Assembly: GCA_018398585.1 (NCBI GenBank)
Contig: JAGTTD010000013.1
Span: 33,407,631-33,471,630 of the forward strand
Direction of reading: 5' to 3'
DNA from: Simmondsia chinensis
Lineage: Eukaryota > Streptophyta > Magnoliopsida > Caryophyllales > Simmondsiaceae
DNA length: 64,000 bases
Positions 1 to 10,604 of the stretch are shown here, piece after piece. The translations under genes were made by a program, and so were the position numbers. Position 1 is the stretch's first letter, and every line of letters starts with the position of its first letter. Under the pieces are notes generated by a model. That model was not told the DNA's origin. It did not search any database and saw only the letters and a list, made by a program, of their open reading frames with translations.

Positions 1-48
1 ATTTAAACTAGAAAACCAAAATTAAAACCAAATATTGCAACTGCTTAC

Positions 49-181
49 CCGGCGGTCCAACCATTCTCGAGCTTATTTTCTCTCTTTTTCGTCTTAATTG
101 GGTTATTTTCGTCTCTATTTGCATCCTCTTGTTGCCAAGTAAAAGCATGACTTATTAGATCTTGTCTTTCTTTTTCTGCAC
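49..181 (-). CDS. Possible internal exon of an unrecognised host gene
   Basis: Read on the minus strand, this stretch is open for about 44 codons. It is bounded by an acceptor-like AAACAG at its upstream side (near 182) and a strong donor-like GTAAGC at its downstream side (near 49). The peptide is hydrophilic and charged, with a K/E/R-rich first half, a Trp-Gln-Gln-Glu-Asp stretch and an Asn/Lys-rich end. I do not recognise the family. If it is real, the host gene continues off the left edge of the window. It could also be a chance opening in AT-rich DNA; only the two canonical splice signals and the amino-acid composition argue for it. Confidence 0.3.
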
Positions 182-199
182 CTGTTTGATTGGTAACTA

Positions 200-489
200 T
201 TAGCAAGTGATAACCCTAATTGATCAAGACTGCATATACGTGCTTAAATTTGACATCATCAATGCCGAAGACATTTTAGACATTCGCTGAATTTTTGTCG
301 GAAAAAGTTTATCCTCATTAACTGAGGATAATCGTCAAAGCAAGCATTTATGATTTTGTTTGCAGGATATACTTGTTTTATTTTGTTTTTCATTCTAATA
401 CTGAGGATACAGAAATATAGATATTTTGGGAGCCTTTGATTGATAATATGGTATGCCTTAATGTCGCATATGTCCTAGGAAAAGAGTCT
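200..489. other. No feature recognised
   Basis: AT-rich non-coding DNA. I see no ORF, repeat structure or terminal motif here. It could be an intron or flank of the possible host gene to the left. Confidence 0.4.
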
Positions 490-860
490 TTGTCTAATAC
501 AATCAATTTAGATTGTATTTAGTTTAGGGAAAAGAATATATTATGACAAGAAGATTAGAGAGCGAGATGAGAGAAGAGTAGAAGATGTAGAGATTAGGAG
601 AAGAGAGAGAGTAGAGAGGGGATGATTGGGAAATTATTATGATTTTTGTTATCGCCAATATGATCATTACAACACTATTTTTAACAACTTTACAAATATC
701 AACTTTACTACTAATTGTAACTAGTCTAACGGACAACACTAATTCCAACTAACTAATACTAACAACCATGCTAAAAGCAACTATTTATCTCTTTTACTTG
801 TATTATTACCCCGCCCTTTAAACACTCTTGTTCTCAAGGGTGAATTTGATGAAAATATCG
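490..860. repeat. LTR-like remnant
   Basis: The segment opens with an imperfect palindrome (TACAATCAATTTAGATTGTA). It continues with a purine-rich GAGA tract, then AT-rich DNA, and ends at a CCCCGCCCTTTAAA/TTGTTCTCAAGGG stretch. The same opening motif, followed by a similar purine-rich tract, occurs at 53558, and a related motif occurs at 4210. This suggests three ends of one old LTR-retrotransposon family. Boundaries are uncertain and no TSD was found. Confidence 0.35.
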
Positions 861-1283
861 TAGATGTCATGCTTACATTCATGAATGTATCTCATTCTGG
901 ATCATAAATTCTTTCAGACGCAACCCATGATGAATCCTTTGGCTGTTACCTGAGTACTTGAACTCTTTAAAATGAGTATATCCAATAAAATATACCAATT
1001 GACCCTTCCCAAACTTTCCCATCAAAATTACTAGTACCATTTTTTGTCGATAAGTGGCACCGAAGTGCATTACATGATAAGCACCAACGCAATCGCGAGG
1101 CCTGGAAACAGCTAGAATGCATTACATAATCAGGAAATCAAAAATATAGAAGCCACCAAAACAAAACAAAAAACAAAATATAAGTTTGACCCCCTACATA
1201 TACCAGTGAAGCACTTTACAAAAACATAGTTACAATTTGCTGCATAATCAGAGCACCACTTATGGGTTGTCAGCTACCATGTA
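861..1283. other. No clear feature
   Basis: Short ORFs here show no family resemblance and no codon structure. The stretch may be the interior or 3' flank of the LINE fragment that follows on the minus strand. Confidence 0.35.
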
Positions 1284-1722
1284 TTATACACGACCGACCC
1301 GGGCACTTGACCATCTCTTCACACTATCGATATTTCTTTTAATTTCATCAGGAGAGTACGGAAAATCTGGACACCATGCCTTTACCCAAAAGCTGACCCT
1401 CATTTTAATATTCCAGAAGATTTCACTTTCTTTCCATAGTATGGACTCAAAAGCGGCTTTGTTCCTACAATTCCATACAATCCAAACTACAACAAATAAA
1501 AGAGTGATCCAAACCTTTTTCTGGAATTTCCCCCCGACATAACAAGTTAGCCATTGTTCGTATAGGTCCCAAATGTTGCTTAGGACCACCCACTAAATTC
1601 CCCACCACGCTAAGCACTTCCCCCAAATTATCCAAGTGCAGCTACAAGTCAAGAACAGAAGATCAACACTTTCTATGTCCTTCTTGCATAGGGGACACCA
1701 TTTCTTTTCCTCCAATTTTTTT
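1284..1722 (-). pseudogene. L1-type LINE ORF2, C-terminal zinc-finger (zf-RVT) end
   Basis: On the minus strand the translation shows the zf-RVT signature WCPLCKKDIESVDLLF, a downstream TCSCTWIIWGKCLAWWGI stretch, and then the LINE C-terminal core WITLLFVVVWIVWNCRNKAAF. This is the tail of the reverse-transcriptase polyprotein of plant L1 LINEs, which copies LINE RNA at the target site. One stop separates the two readable blocks (near 1593). The RT and endonuclease domains are missing. The upstream side is abutted by another poly(A)-tailed insertion (poly-T on the plus strand near 1721). Confidence 0.8.
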
Positions 1723-3151
1723 TTTTTATAAATTGCGACAAAATTACTAAACAAGTTGGCAACTCGCTGGGCGAGGCCTGAGTCCGACCACAACAACACG
1801 GGGACCAAAAAAGCTAACACAAAACAAGAAAATAGGACCAAAGTGCTCTCCTCAAAACCCGACACAGCAAACACCGAGCACAGGACCAAAAAAGACATGA
1901 GGAAAAGAAACAATAGCGCGCACAGACCCATCACACACAGGGAACCTGGATGAAGAAGAGCCTGAAGGCCAGCACAAGAAACAGGAATGGAACTGAAGCC
2001 ATAACCCAAACACCCAACCCATATCATTGGGCGAGAATGTCAGCCACCATAGCCGCGTCGAAACCATCAAAGTTGAAACCCACATTTTCTCCTATCTCTA
2101 TTACCCGCTCCGCTTTCAGGATCCTCTCATCATACTCTTCTTCCGTGATCTTCTGAATTCGATTTCCCCTATTCCGTTTCTTCCTCTTTCCAGCTGCCTT
2201 AGACGATTTTCCAACATTATTTCTAGGAGACATATCCTTCAGGAAGTCTTGCAGCTACCGGTTCTCTCTTTTCTTTATCTTGCGCTTGATCGCTTTTCTC
2301 TTTCTTTTTGTTGTGCGGAATTTTTCCTTTTTCCTCCAGCCCGTGCTAGGCCCTTCCATGGATGGAGCTGAAACTTGTTGACTCTGCGGCAAACTATCCC
2401 CAGTTTGAGAGTTACCGATTGCTGTTATGGGCTCGAACCCTGGAGGGAATTCAGGCGGCCTAGATGTTGTTGCCTCATTATCACTGTTACTTCGCCGAGT
2501 ATCAGTATCAGGTGTGGTTATTTGAGCATGATGTTGATCAGCTGGAGCTTCACCATTCTCAACCCATGGCAATAGTCGGGGAGGATGAACCACCTGCTGT
2601 GGAGCGTAGGGCACGGCATGTAGGAGCGATCGCTGCAGGGCCCATCTCCCAATGATTTGGCCGTTGAGGTGGATGGAAACATGTCCAGACGGCTGCTAAG
2701 TAATTCCCTTCCCTTCATTTGGCAACTGCGGGGCAGGACTTGTACTCACCTTAATAATAAATGCGCGTTCTAATATCAGAGGCATAGAAGGTTGAACCTG
2801 TGAAAGATGTCTTGCCACAGTCGTACATTCTTTTCCTTAGGGGGAAAGTGATGGGGAGTAAGCCTGCTCCCTAGCCAATCTAACATATGCGACTCTGGAC
2901 ACAATACTAGGAGAGTAGTCTGGTATCAAAACAGATCTTCCTTCTTTTCCTCTCCAATGATTCCAAGCTTCCATAATTTCTCTTTGGAGTTGATTTTCCC
3001 CAAGAGGACCATCCATACAAGCAACTCTGCTTTTGGCGGAGCAAAGCCTTTCCATACTCCGCATATTAAATGATCGACAATTGAAACAGCTAAAATCCGG
3101 GCCTAGATTGCATTTGAAAAGGATGTAACCGTAAATGACCATGAAATTCAT
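1723..3151 (-). pseudogene. L1-type LINE fragment: ORF1-like region plus 3' tail
   Basis: On the minus strand, broken ORFs run from 3151 to about 2024. They include a Trp-rich block (near 2945), a Pro-rich segment with PPEFPPGFEPI (near 2430) and a very basic Lys/Arg-rich end. These resemble the variable C-terminal half of the nucleic-acid-binding ORF1 protein of plant L1 LINEs, but I cannot place a definite domain. After the ORFs comes about 280 bp of 3'-UTR-like sequence ending in a poly(A) at about 1721-1733 (seen as poly-T). The order, ORF1-like and tail but no RT, indicates either a deleted LINE or a separate insertion into the LINE at 1284-1722. Confidence 0.45.
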
Positions 3152-3167
3152 TAGAGAAATTATTGTT

Positions 3168-3464
3168 ATTTAAACCATACTTGAGAGGGTACCAACACGC
3201 AAGTATCGGATCTCATTAGAACTCCGAAATCAAGTGTGCTTGGACGAGAGCAGTACCAAGATGGGTAACTTCCTGGGAAGTTCTCGTGTTGCACCCCTCT
3301 AGTTGGGGGCTCTCGGAAACAGCCTCTCTTTAGGGTAGCACCTTGAAGGGGGAAGGCTGCGTACATCCATCCCCCCCCCCCCCCCCCCCCCCGGTCCCGA
3401 CCCTGCTTAGGCAGGAGCCCTTGGGGCACTGGGAATGTTGCTTTTTTGTTGTCATTTAAACCAT
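3168..3464 (+). mobile_element. 5S rRNA-headed SINE, copy 1, with 11-bp TSD
   Basis: The element proper is 3179-3453. It is flanked by the direct repeat ATTTAAACCAT at 3168-3178 and 3454-3464. About 3184-3299 is recognisably a full-length plant 5S rRNA sequence on the plus strand. It contains the internal control region (GGATCTCATTAGAACTCC, AAGTGTGCTTGG, GAGAGCAGTACCAAGATGGG) and the 3' end CTCGTGTTGCACCCCT. It is fused directly to a tail starting GTTGGGGGCTCTCGGAAAC and ending GGGGCACTGGGAATGTTG. That tail is the same as the 3' end of the RTE LINE at 27539-29308. A run of 22 C lies at 3371-3392. The TSD encloses both parts, so they moved as one unit. Confidence 0.85.
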
Positions 3465-4212
3465 GATGATCATGAAGATTTTTTCCTTCAAAATACTTGT
3501 ACTAAAATATCATGCGCAATGTCAAAGCATGATTACAGTGTAAGTCTTGTGTTGTTGGTAAAGCTTGACCTCTAGCCAATTGTTCTAATGTGTTATCATC
3601 TTTCTCAAATTATGCAAAATGGACTTCATCATCTTTTAGGACGTTTCCTTGTCCATTAACTTGCAAAAAATGAGCTCAAGAACCCACGTCTTCTAGTCTT
3701 TCCTCAATATTTGTCACAAGACTCGTCAGTATGTATCACAAGACTCCTCACTTCATCATGCCTCAATGTCTCATTAGCACTAGTTTGCAGCTTATTCTCA
3801 TTCTTTTGAACTGGGAGATGAAATTTCCTCAACTCATTAACAAGAGAAAATTCAATATCTAGTATACAACATTTGCCATATATGCAACGTCCATATAATC
3901 GCACCACTGCTGCAACGACACTTCAATTCAAAGAAAATTTATTATGTGTCTTAACTTCCTGAGTTGTGGATGAAATCAATTGTAAATCTTTAAGATTGCC
4001 ATAAGAAGAAAAGATTTGGTGCAACACATCCTCGTCTATTGGATAAAGAAAAGAAATCCTTATCAAAAGTGTAGAATTCTTAAAATCTTGGCCATTGACT
4101 TTTCATTGCTTAAATGGTGGATCTATTACCTAAGGCTTTAGTTGTTGCGACACTTCATGATACATTTATTTTCTTTCAGGTGTCGAGGAACAATAGCTTT
4201 GGTACCAAATGA
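3465..4212 (-). pseudogene. Decayed element interior with a PTB-type RNA-recognition fragment
   Basis: Read on the minus strand between about 4075 and 3830, the translation contains LYPIDEDVLHQIFSSYGN and, after one stop (near 3937), LYGRCIYGKCCILDIEFS. Both match the start and end of an RRM of polypyrimidine-tract-binding (PTB) proteins (xxDVLHxIFSxYG ... LxGRxIYxxCCxLDIxFS). The middle of the fold is diverged. Directly upstream on this strand is TTTGGTACCAAAGCT, which resembles a tRNA-Met primer-binding site next to the LTR-like motif at 4210. I infer a captured RRM fragment in the interior of an old LTR element, but a simple processed pseudogene fragment is possible. The rest of the stretch to 3465 is not recognisable. 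Confidence 0.4.
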
Positions 4213-4364
4213 TACAATCAATTATGATTGTATCTTAATTTGAATTGGGTTTTCACTATCAACTTAGTTTTTGATTTTACATAGTATACTTGGATTTTTT
4301 TGTTAAAATTTATAGTAATAGAATATGTATACATGACCTATTTTCAAAAAGACCTATAGTAACA

Positions 4365-4480
4365 ACAATAACAACAAACCTAGTGCCTCATGGACTCCCG
4401 CCAATGTAGGGTCCCGTGGGGGGGGGGGGGGGGGGGGGGGGGGGGTGGGGGGGGTTTGGGGGTGCTGTGTTTGAGAACCC
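4365..4480 (-). mobile_element. RTE/SINE 3' tail fragment with poly-G run
   Basis: On the minus strand this is the TTG-tailed segment shared by the RTE LINEs and 5S SINEs: AACAACAATAACAACAAACC at the 3' side, GTGCCTCATGGACTCCCGCC, and GAGAACCCCAACTT at the 5' side. It contains a run of 28 G (4418-4445) and a second of 8 G, the complement of the poly-C expansions in other copies. It is 5' truncated; no TSD was identified. Confidence 0.7.
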
Positions 4481-4869
4481 CAACTTCAAAAGCATAATAG
4501 CATACCAGAAAGACCTATACTATGTTCATTTATTTGTTAAAAGAGATGTGAAAAGGTGTTATAAAAAAAACATTGTACCCAGCGACCCTAATAGGTGTAG
4601 AGGTACCGTTAGGATTGCTAAAAAGTATAATAGCATAAAGCATCATGGTCTAGGGTTGCCTTTTGCCACATATACCGACACCTGCAGATAGCGTAACTAT
4701 AGCCTTACTTACACAGCCAACGAAGCCAATGAAGGTGTTGCAAGGATGGTTAGAGACATTTAAGCGTAACAAGAGTTAAAATTTATTTTTTTGTAGCATA
4801 TCGAACCAAGCTCAAACAACGGTATTATAGTTGAAAAAGACTAAATGAATAAAAAGGATAGCAGTGAGT

Positions 4870-5055
4870 TTTTTTTTTTTTTTTATAATTAGCAAGAAAA
4901 AATCTTGCAATACAAGAGCCGGCGCCTCAAATACGAGACCCGAAAAGCACACACAACGTGAGGAAGGGGACAAAAAAACACAAACAAGAAGAAAGACGAC
5001 AAAGCCGAAAACCAACGCACCGAAGAAGAAAGACGACAAAGCCAAAAAATAAAAA
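4870..5055 (-). mobile_element. L1-type 3' tail (poly-T to ATAATTAGC)
   Basis: Poly-T followed by ATAATTAGC and a GC-richer stretch (CGGCGCCTCAAATACGAGACCCG). This is the same arrangement seen at 23905, 33605, 45964 and 54645, and in the opposite orientation at 30735 and 59740. It is the 3' end of a LINE or LINE-dependent SINE inserted on the minus strand. The sequence TAAAAAGGATAGCAGTGAGTT occurs on both sides (about 4851-4870 and 5050-5070), consistent with a TSD of about 20 bp. Confidence 0.65.
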
Positions 5056-5675
5056 GGATAGCAGTGAGTTATATGAAGGAAAATAATATATGTACTTATT
5101 TGAGTTTCCCTTCATATGTTTAATGATATCTTCTTATATATTAAAGAGAAGTCTGTACTTCTCAAAATTCTCCAAAACCCTCCCCACTCCCAACCCTAAA
5201 TTCTTAGGATTTTCCTTTTTATAATATATATAAAAGTGTGTACTTCTTTAAAACCCTCCCTGCCCTCAATTTTAAATTCTTAGTATTTTCCATTTTATAA
5301 TTCTCCAAAACCATCCCTACCCCCAATTTTAAATAATTTAATATTATTATCTATACCCGCTTATATTAGTTATTTTATGCTATTTTTAAAAATTAATTTT
5401 TTTAACATTGATAAATAATTTTGATTATTGAATTTAAACACATACTTTTTAATTTAAAGATTAATTATGTACAAAATAAAGCAGATATGGTAGGTATGAG
5501 GTGGGGAGGGGCCGGTATAGAGCGGGGTGGGCCGGGTACAAAACTATACCCATGCCTGTGATGGGTACGGAGCGGGTACACCTAACCCATACCCACTACC
5601 CGTCTCACTTATATCCATACCTTAGTTCAATTAATGTACAAAATTATGACCATAAAATACAGTATAGAACAAACA

Positions 5676-5712
5676 TCACCCGTGCATCGCACGGGAAGGA
5701 ACCTATCTTATA
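5676..5712 (+). repeat. Helitron-type terminal hairpin inside Helitron A
   Basis: ACCCGTGCATCGCACGGG forms a GC-rich hairpin and is followed after a few bases by AACCTATC, close to the CTRR end of a Helitron. The equivalent hairpin is present near 20000 on the minus strand in copy B. It probably marks the old 3' terminus of a short Helitron (5129 to about 5710) that is now internal. Confidence 0.5.
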
Positions 5713-6445
5713 TCTTCTTTTGTATTATAGTGAAGTTTTCCCCTTCAAAAGCCCCCAATTTTTCATTCTAGCACTCTCCTTAATTCTAATCAATAAATAA
5801 GGAAAAAAAAAAAAAAAAAGAAGTATGGCATTTTGTTTTATAATGATAGAAGTATGGCCATACAGTTGTCATAAATTTTGTAGCTCATTATATAGTTCTC
5901 TGTATTTATATGTAATACATTATTTCGTGATTGAAGCATTGCCTTGATTAAAAAAAAAATTAGAAGTGTGACATTTTGTAATGATAGAAGTATGGCCATA
6001 GAGTTGTCATAAATTTTGTAATTTATTTTATAGTTCTCCATATTTATATATAATACATTATTTCGTGATTGAAGTATTGCCTTGAATTTGTTATAATTAA
6101 TAAAGTACATAAATTTGTACAATATTTCATACTATCATGAACTACATAATTGTATTTCACACTATAAATGATGCTCAATATATGTAAATTCTAGCAGTGT
6201 AATAAAAAAAAAGAGGAGTATGACATTTCATTTGTACATTTTGATGGTTTTGTGTGTTCCAAAAAAATGGAGCACGGCATTTGATTTGATATGATAGAAG
6301 TATGGTCTAGTACAACAGTGTCTTGACATTCCAGTACAAAAGGTGGATATAGTCAAATACGAAGATGTCCCAGCATATGTAAACACGTGAAATGCATACA
6401 TTGGTAGGTCGTACATAAATATTCTAACATGTATTCTGATTATAG

Positions 6446-7609
6446 ACCTAATGGTAATATCTCTAAACAAACTGCAGATGTAATTGGAATAGTAATCGCC
6501 GTATCTCCTTTTACAACAACAAAAAAAACGAGAGGCATTGTACGCGAACTTCTTTTGTGCGACATGAGGTAAATAATACTTCATAATGATTACATTATAT
6601 GCAATGTTCAAACCATATCCAATAATAGCGACTATACTAACAACTTTCATTCCAAAAAATTAATGCATATAGAATGGGGACTTTGCGTCTATCATTATGG
6701 GGAGAGTTTGCGTCCGAAGAGGGGAACTACCTCTTCACACATTTAGGGAGGCAAAATGTGCTACTCGCGTCTCAAGTAGCAGTTAAGACTTCCATGGTAT
6801 GCTTCTAAAGTAGTAAACATACTACAATAATAAACAAAGGTTTTTATTGCTCATACAACTAACATATACGTTAACCTTTTAAAAGGACCATCTCTGACAA
6901 CAACTGCGCGATCGTGGCTGCTAATCAACCCTAAACATCGTGATACTTCTAACTATCAAGGATGGTTAGTTAATAACACAAACTATTAGACATTTATTCA
7001 GGCATGGAAGAAACTTACACGGGATTTGGCACATTATAATAGGTATGTATATAATGAGGAAGCACAAAAGCGAATAAGGTGGTTGCAGCAAAAAAATCTT
7101 AGCATCATCCAGTCAAAGATATACTTTAGGGCGGATAACGTAACAATATCACAGTACACATTGAAAACCAATGTGAGCCACATCTTTAATACAAAAAATT
7201 TGTACAACGTGAAATACGAACAAGCCTTACTTTATAAAGAATTACGAAGAATATCTAACTAATTTACAAAAATCTTACAGGAAACATATCTTAAATTATG
7301 TGCACGTATTACAAGTATCGACATGACGAATGACACAACTTGCAAGGCATGCCAAATTTGTAAAACAAAGGTCACTTGGATTAATGGGTACTACCGTTGC
7401 GATAAGTGCGCCAACAATAATGCCATTATCGAAAAAAGGTACTCAGATTTAGTAAATAAAGACCCACATAATATAATTTATTAACTTTCCTTTTCGCATA
7501 ATAGGTTACGCATCAAGATGGTTGTACGCGATCAACAACGAAATGAAATTAACATAACATTATTCGGGAAACAGGCAGAGTATTTAACCAAGAGCACAGC
7601 CGAATATTT
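6446..7609 (+). pseudogene. RPA1-like (Helitron RPA) gene, 5' part
   Basis: Exon-like pieces encode single-strand-DNA-binding OB-folds of replication protein A large subunit. 6446-6568 has TADVIGIVIAVSP and VRELLLCDM, ending at a GT donor. 6673-6796 has LSLWGEFASEEGNYLF and LLASQVAVKTS; the codon AG|A joins in phase. About 6884-6966 has TARSWLLINPKHRD (DBD-B end). 7026-7262 is the linker. About 7290-7440 is the DBD-C zinc ribbon, with a C-x2-C (CQIC) and YRCDKC. 7505-7609 has LRIKMVVRDQ and ITLFGKQAEYLTK. At 7609 the reading frame is cut by the CACTA element and resumes at 15892. RPA genes are frequent passengers of plant Helitrons, where they are thought to assist ssDNA handling. Confidence 0.75.
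7607..7609. repeat. CACTA target-site duplication TTT (left; right copy 15889-15891)
   Basis: CACTA elements duplicate 3 bp. TTT flanks both ends. Removing the element and one TTT restores GAA TAT TTT GAC ATG of the RPA reading frame. Confidence 0.95.
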
Positions 7610-7619
7610 CACTACAAGA

Positions 7620-8060
7620 AAAAGGCGATTTAGTATCAGAAAATTTTCGATACTAAAAGCTTATTTTCCGATAATATAGACCTTTAGAGTCGGCAAATTT
7701 TTTCGATTGCAATACTAGCGTGGCTATTGCCCTAGTATCAGATAAAACTTATCCGATACTAATGAATCTAGAGCAATAGTATCGGATGTAGTATCGAAGG
7801 TTATTGATGCAAATGAATTTTCTATAGTATCAATTCGTGGTTATTTCCGATACAATTGACGCCATTAGTATCGGCGTCTTTCCGTTGCTAAAAGTTAATA
7901 CAGTAGTATCAAAAATCTCCTTTTTGATACTATTGGCTTAGCCATAATAGTATCAAATTATTTTCCAATACTATTAATATGATTAGTATCAATTAATAAT
8001 TGATGCAAAAGACCACTATTATAGAATCGAAAACTTTTCAATTCTATTTAATTTTTTTTG
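7620..8060. repeat. CACTA subterminal repeats (left)
   Basis: At least a dozen copies of a core like AGTATCGGAT or its complement ATCCGATACT, in both orientations, sit within 440 bp of the left terminus. In En/Spm, subterminal arrays are bound by TNPA to bring the ends together; that role is inferred here by position. Confidence 0.8.
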
Positions 8061-8418
8061 ATATTTGTATCGTTCAGTAGCTTCCAAATTTAGATACAAG
8101 CATAATATAAATAACCAATAGAAATTACTTCACATGAAACTATAATTTAATACTACCAATTTCTATTATAATCCAAATATTCACTTTAATACATAGTAGG
8201 TCAAGCAAACTACGTTCAAGGTATTTAAAACTTCTACATCAAATTTTCTAAATTCCTAGTACAAAATATTACAAATGACCAAGTCTCCAAAAAAGATATT
8301 TCCAAATATGTGTTTCAGTATCACTAACAAACCAACTCTGAACACGTCACAAAAAAACCAATCCATAAACACGATGTAACAAGACCACAAAAACTTCCTT
8401 ATGACATTGATCGCATCC

Positions 8419-10413
8419 TTAGTTTGAACTTGACCTCTGTAAAAATAAAAAATAAATTGATCAGCACAATAGTATAGTACAACCAAATATTTGCCATAGT
8501 ACAACAAAAAATTAAAAAACCAATAACAATTTTGTGTATAACTTAAGAAAGATACAGAAAAATAAACAAGTCCATGACAATCCAACGTTTAATAAGACCA
8601 TTATTAGAAAATTATATGACAATCATATTAGTACAATAAAAATGTTATTAGGAAGAAAAATACCTTTTTCTTTGATGATTTCGACTTGAAAAATAATTCC
8701 TTTAACATGCGTATTTCTTCTTCCATGGCTTTCGTCTTATTAACAAAATCTTCCTCCGATTTCTGTTGTTTTTCTTCCATAGCTTTTGTCTTAATAGAAA
8801 AATCTTCCTCAAGTTTCTGTCTTTTCTCTTTCTCAGTAGCTATTTCTTCTTCTAACGCTCTTCTATTTTGCACTTCTTTAGCAACTATCATTAATGTCTC
8901 GTGATTTTTCTGTTTTGACCCACCAATGTAACTTCTCTTCACTCCAATTCCACATGTCTTCTTATATGCGTATTTGTCTTCTCCCACAACTTCTTTATAA
9001 ATTTTATCTCGTTCCTCATTGACATCAGAATCTGACGGGGCTACAGCTAACTTTCTTTGTATGGCATCCTGTATTTGAATCCACATTTGAGTTAATTCAC
9101 ATTGTATAATAAACATGTTCAATATTATAGATTGATTAATTGCAAAAATTATAAGCTACATACAAGCTTTGTCTGCGAATCCTGATCCACAAATGCTTTT
9201 TTGGCTTGTCCATATGCCACTTGAAAAAGTTTCACTCGATCTGGTTCTTTTCCTCCATTGCCCTCTTTCTAGATCCAATAAATAAAACACAAATACAATA
9301 AAAGAAATATCAAAGACGACATAAAAGCACCAAAGTACATGCATAAAACATGTCACTTACTAATTCTTCTCGTTTTTGAGCATAGGATTTAGTCCCCAAG
9401 TGGTGTACCATTTTGCTTGAGTCACGATTTTCAGTGTTTTGAGCTGCTATTTTCTATAACATAATTCATAAACAAAGAAATGAAAAGGCTAAATAGGAAA
9501 ATAAATTCATATGAAAAATAAATGTATATAACAACACGTTTGAAGGTACCTTCGCCTTAGTAGATTCCCAACGATATACCATATTCCTCCATAGTTGTGG
9601 ATCCACTCTGTCATTTGGTGGTTTTAACTTCAATTCAAGACTCTTTACAACTCTATAGTGTTTCTTTTTCAACTTCGCTCTCCATAATCTTATACAATGA
9701 TTCATCTTCTCAAATGCCCATTCTTTTGGACTTGGAGCACTAAAAGTAAACCTTGACTACAATATTACAATCACAACCAAACATTAGAGAATAATATAAC
9801 CACAAGACTATAACTGGATAATCTAATCTTATATCATTGATAAAATATAAAGTAACAGATTTTACCTCAATAATATCCCATAACTCTTTCTTTTTTGTTC
9901 CCTTTAAAAATATCTTCCAATTCTTCATATCAAAAGGCACTAAATTCGGATCTCTAGCCAATATCCCAAGGTATGAAGAAAAACGTCTTCTTGATTTATC
10001 AATCGGTTGTCCATCATTATTCAATTCAACAACAATTTTTTCATCACCTCGAAAGTTGGAGCACTTATTTGGTCCTCGACGGGGCTTCTTAGAACCATCT
10101 ATCAATCATAAGAAATAATAAACAAATTGTAAAATCATAATCAGAGTCTTCTCTATATAGATAACCTTGGAAAAAATAACAAAGTAAGGCTTATGTTACC
10201 CTTGCCACTGGATGCTTGAGAAGTTTTAGAGGTAATTTCTACATTCTGTTCTTCGTAAATTGATTCGTCATCAGAAGCCTCATCTCCAAAACTTTCAAAA
10301 CTTGAACTTACATTGTCAGAACTTCCATCATCTGAAGGATCATTAGGCTGGAGCACAACTTCTGGATCTCCAACCTTAGCACTCGCTAGACTCTTTCTAA
10401 TGTTTCTGATCAT
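8419..10413 (-). CDS. TNPA-like CACTA protein (Transposase_24 / Ptta-En-Spm type), seven exons, apparently intact
   Basis: Likely exons on the minus strand: 10413-10200, 10098-9866, 9756-9550, 9453-9361, 9268-9164, 9068-8664 and 8436-8419. All junctions have GT/AG and join in phase. Together they give 1275 nt, about 424 residues, with no internal stop. Domain order: acidic Ser/Asp-rich N-terminus; a basic RRGPNK block with NNDGQPID; WKIFLKGTKKKELWDII; a basic segment LWRAKLKKKHY and a WRNMVYRWES motif; a VHHLGTKSYA motif of plant Ptta/En-Spm proteins; then a C-terminal coiled coil rich in Glu/Lys with MEE repeats (about residues 340-415). In En/Spm, TNPA binds the subterminal repeats and is needed with TNPD for excision. 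The start at 10413 is the first Met of the open block; exon choice is by eye. Confidence 0.7.
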
Positions 10414-10604
10414 TGTGTTCTACATTGCATTTCATGTAAACATAAAGCAATAACAACATAATTTTCATTATAATTTCAGAAAATAATGAACAAAGATCAA
10501 TCCAATACTTAAAAAGTCATTTACAAAGCCAATTACATTAAATACTAGCAATACTCACTTTCATCCGTATGAACTAACAAAAACGCAAATTACTCAAAAA
10601 TCAA

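Noticed and set aside
3184..3299. Functional 5S rRNA gene
   Set aside because: Mutated in the core, enclosed by a TSD together with a SINE body and lacking the tandem array context of real 5S genes.
3168..3464. Cassandra TRIM element as explanation of the 5S sequence
   Set aside because: No paired LTRs, PBS or PPT; the TSD bounds a ~275-bp unit ending in TTG repeats.
4416..4691. 91-aa Gly-rich ORF
   Set aside because: The Gly run is the translated poly-G of an RTE tail.
6228..6650. 140-aa hydrophobic ORF on the minus strand (and its twin at 19124-19594 plus)
   Set aside because: It is the antisense of RPA OB-fold exons; the sense strand carries the recognisable motifs and splice sites.
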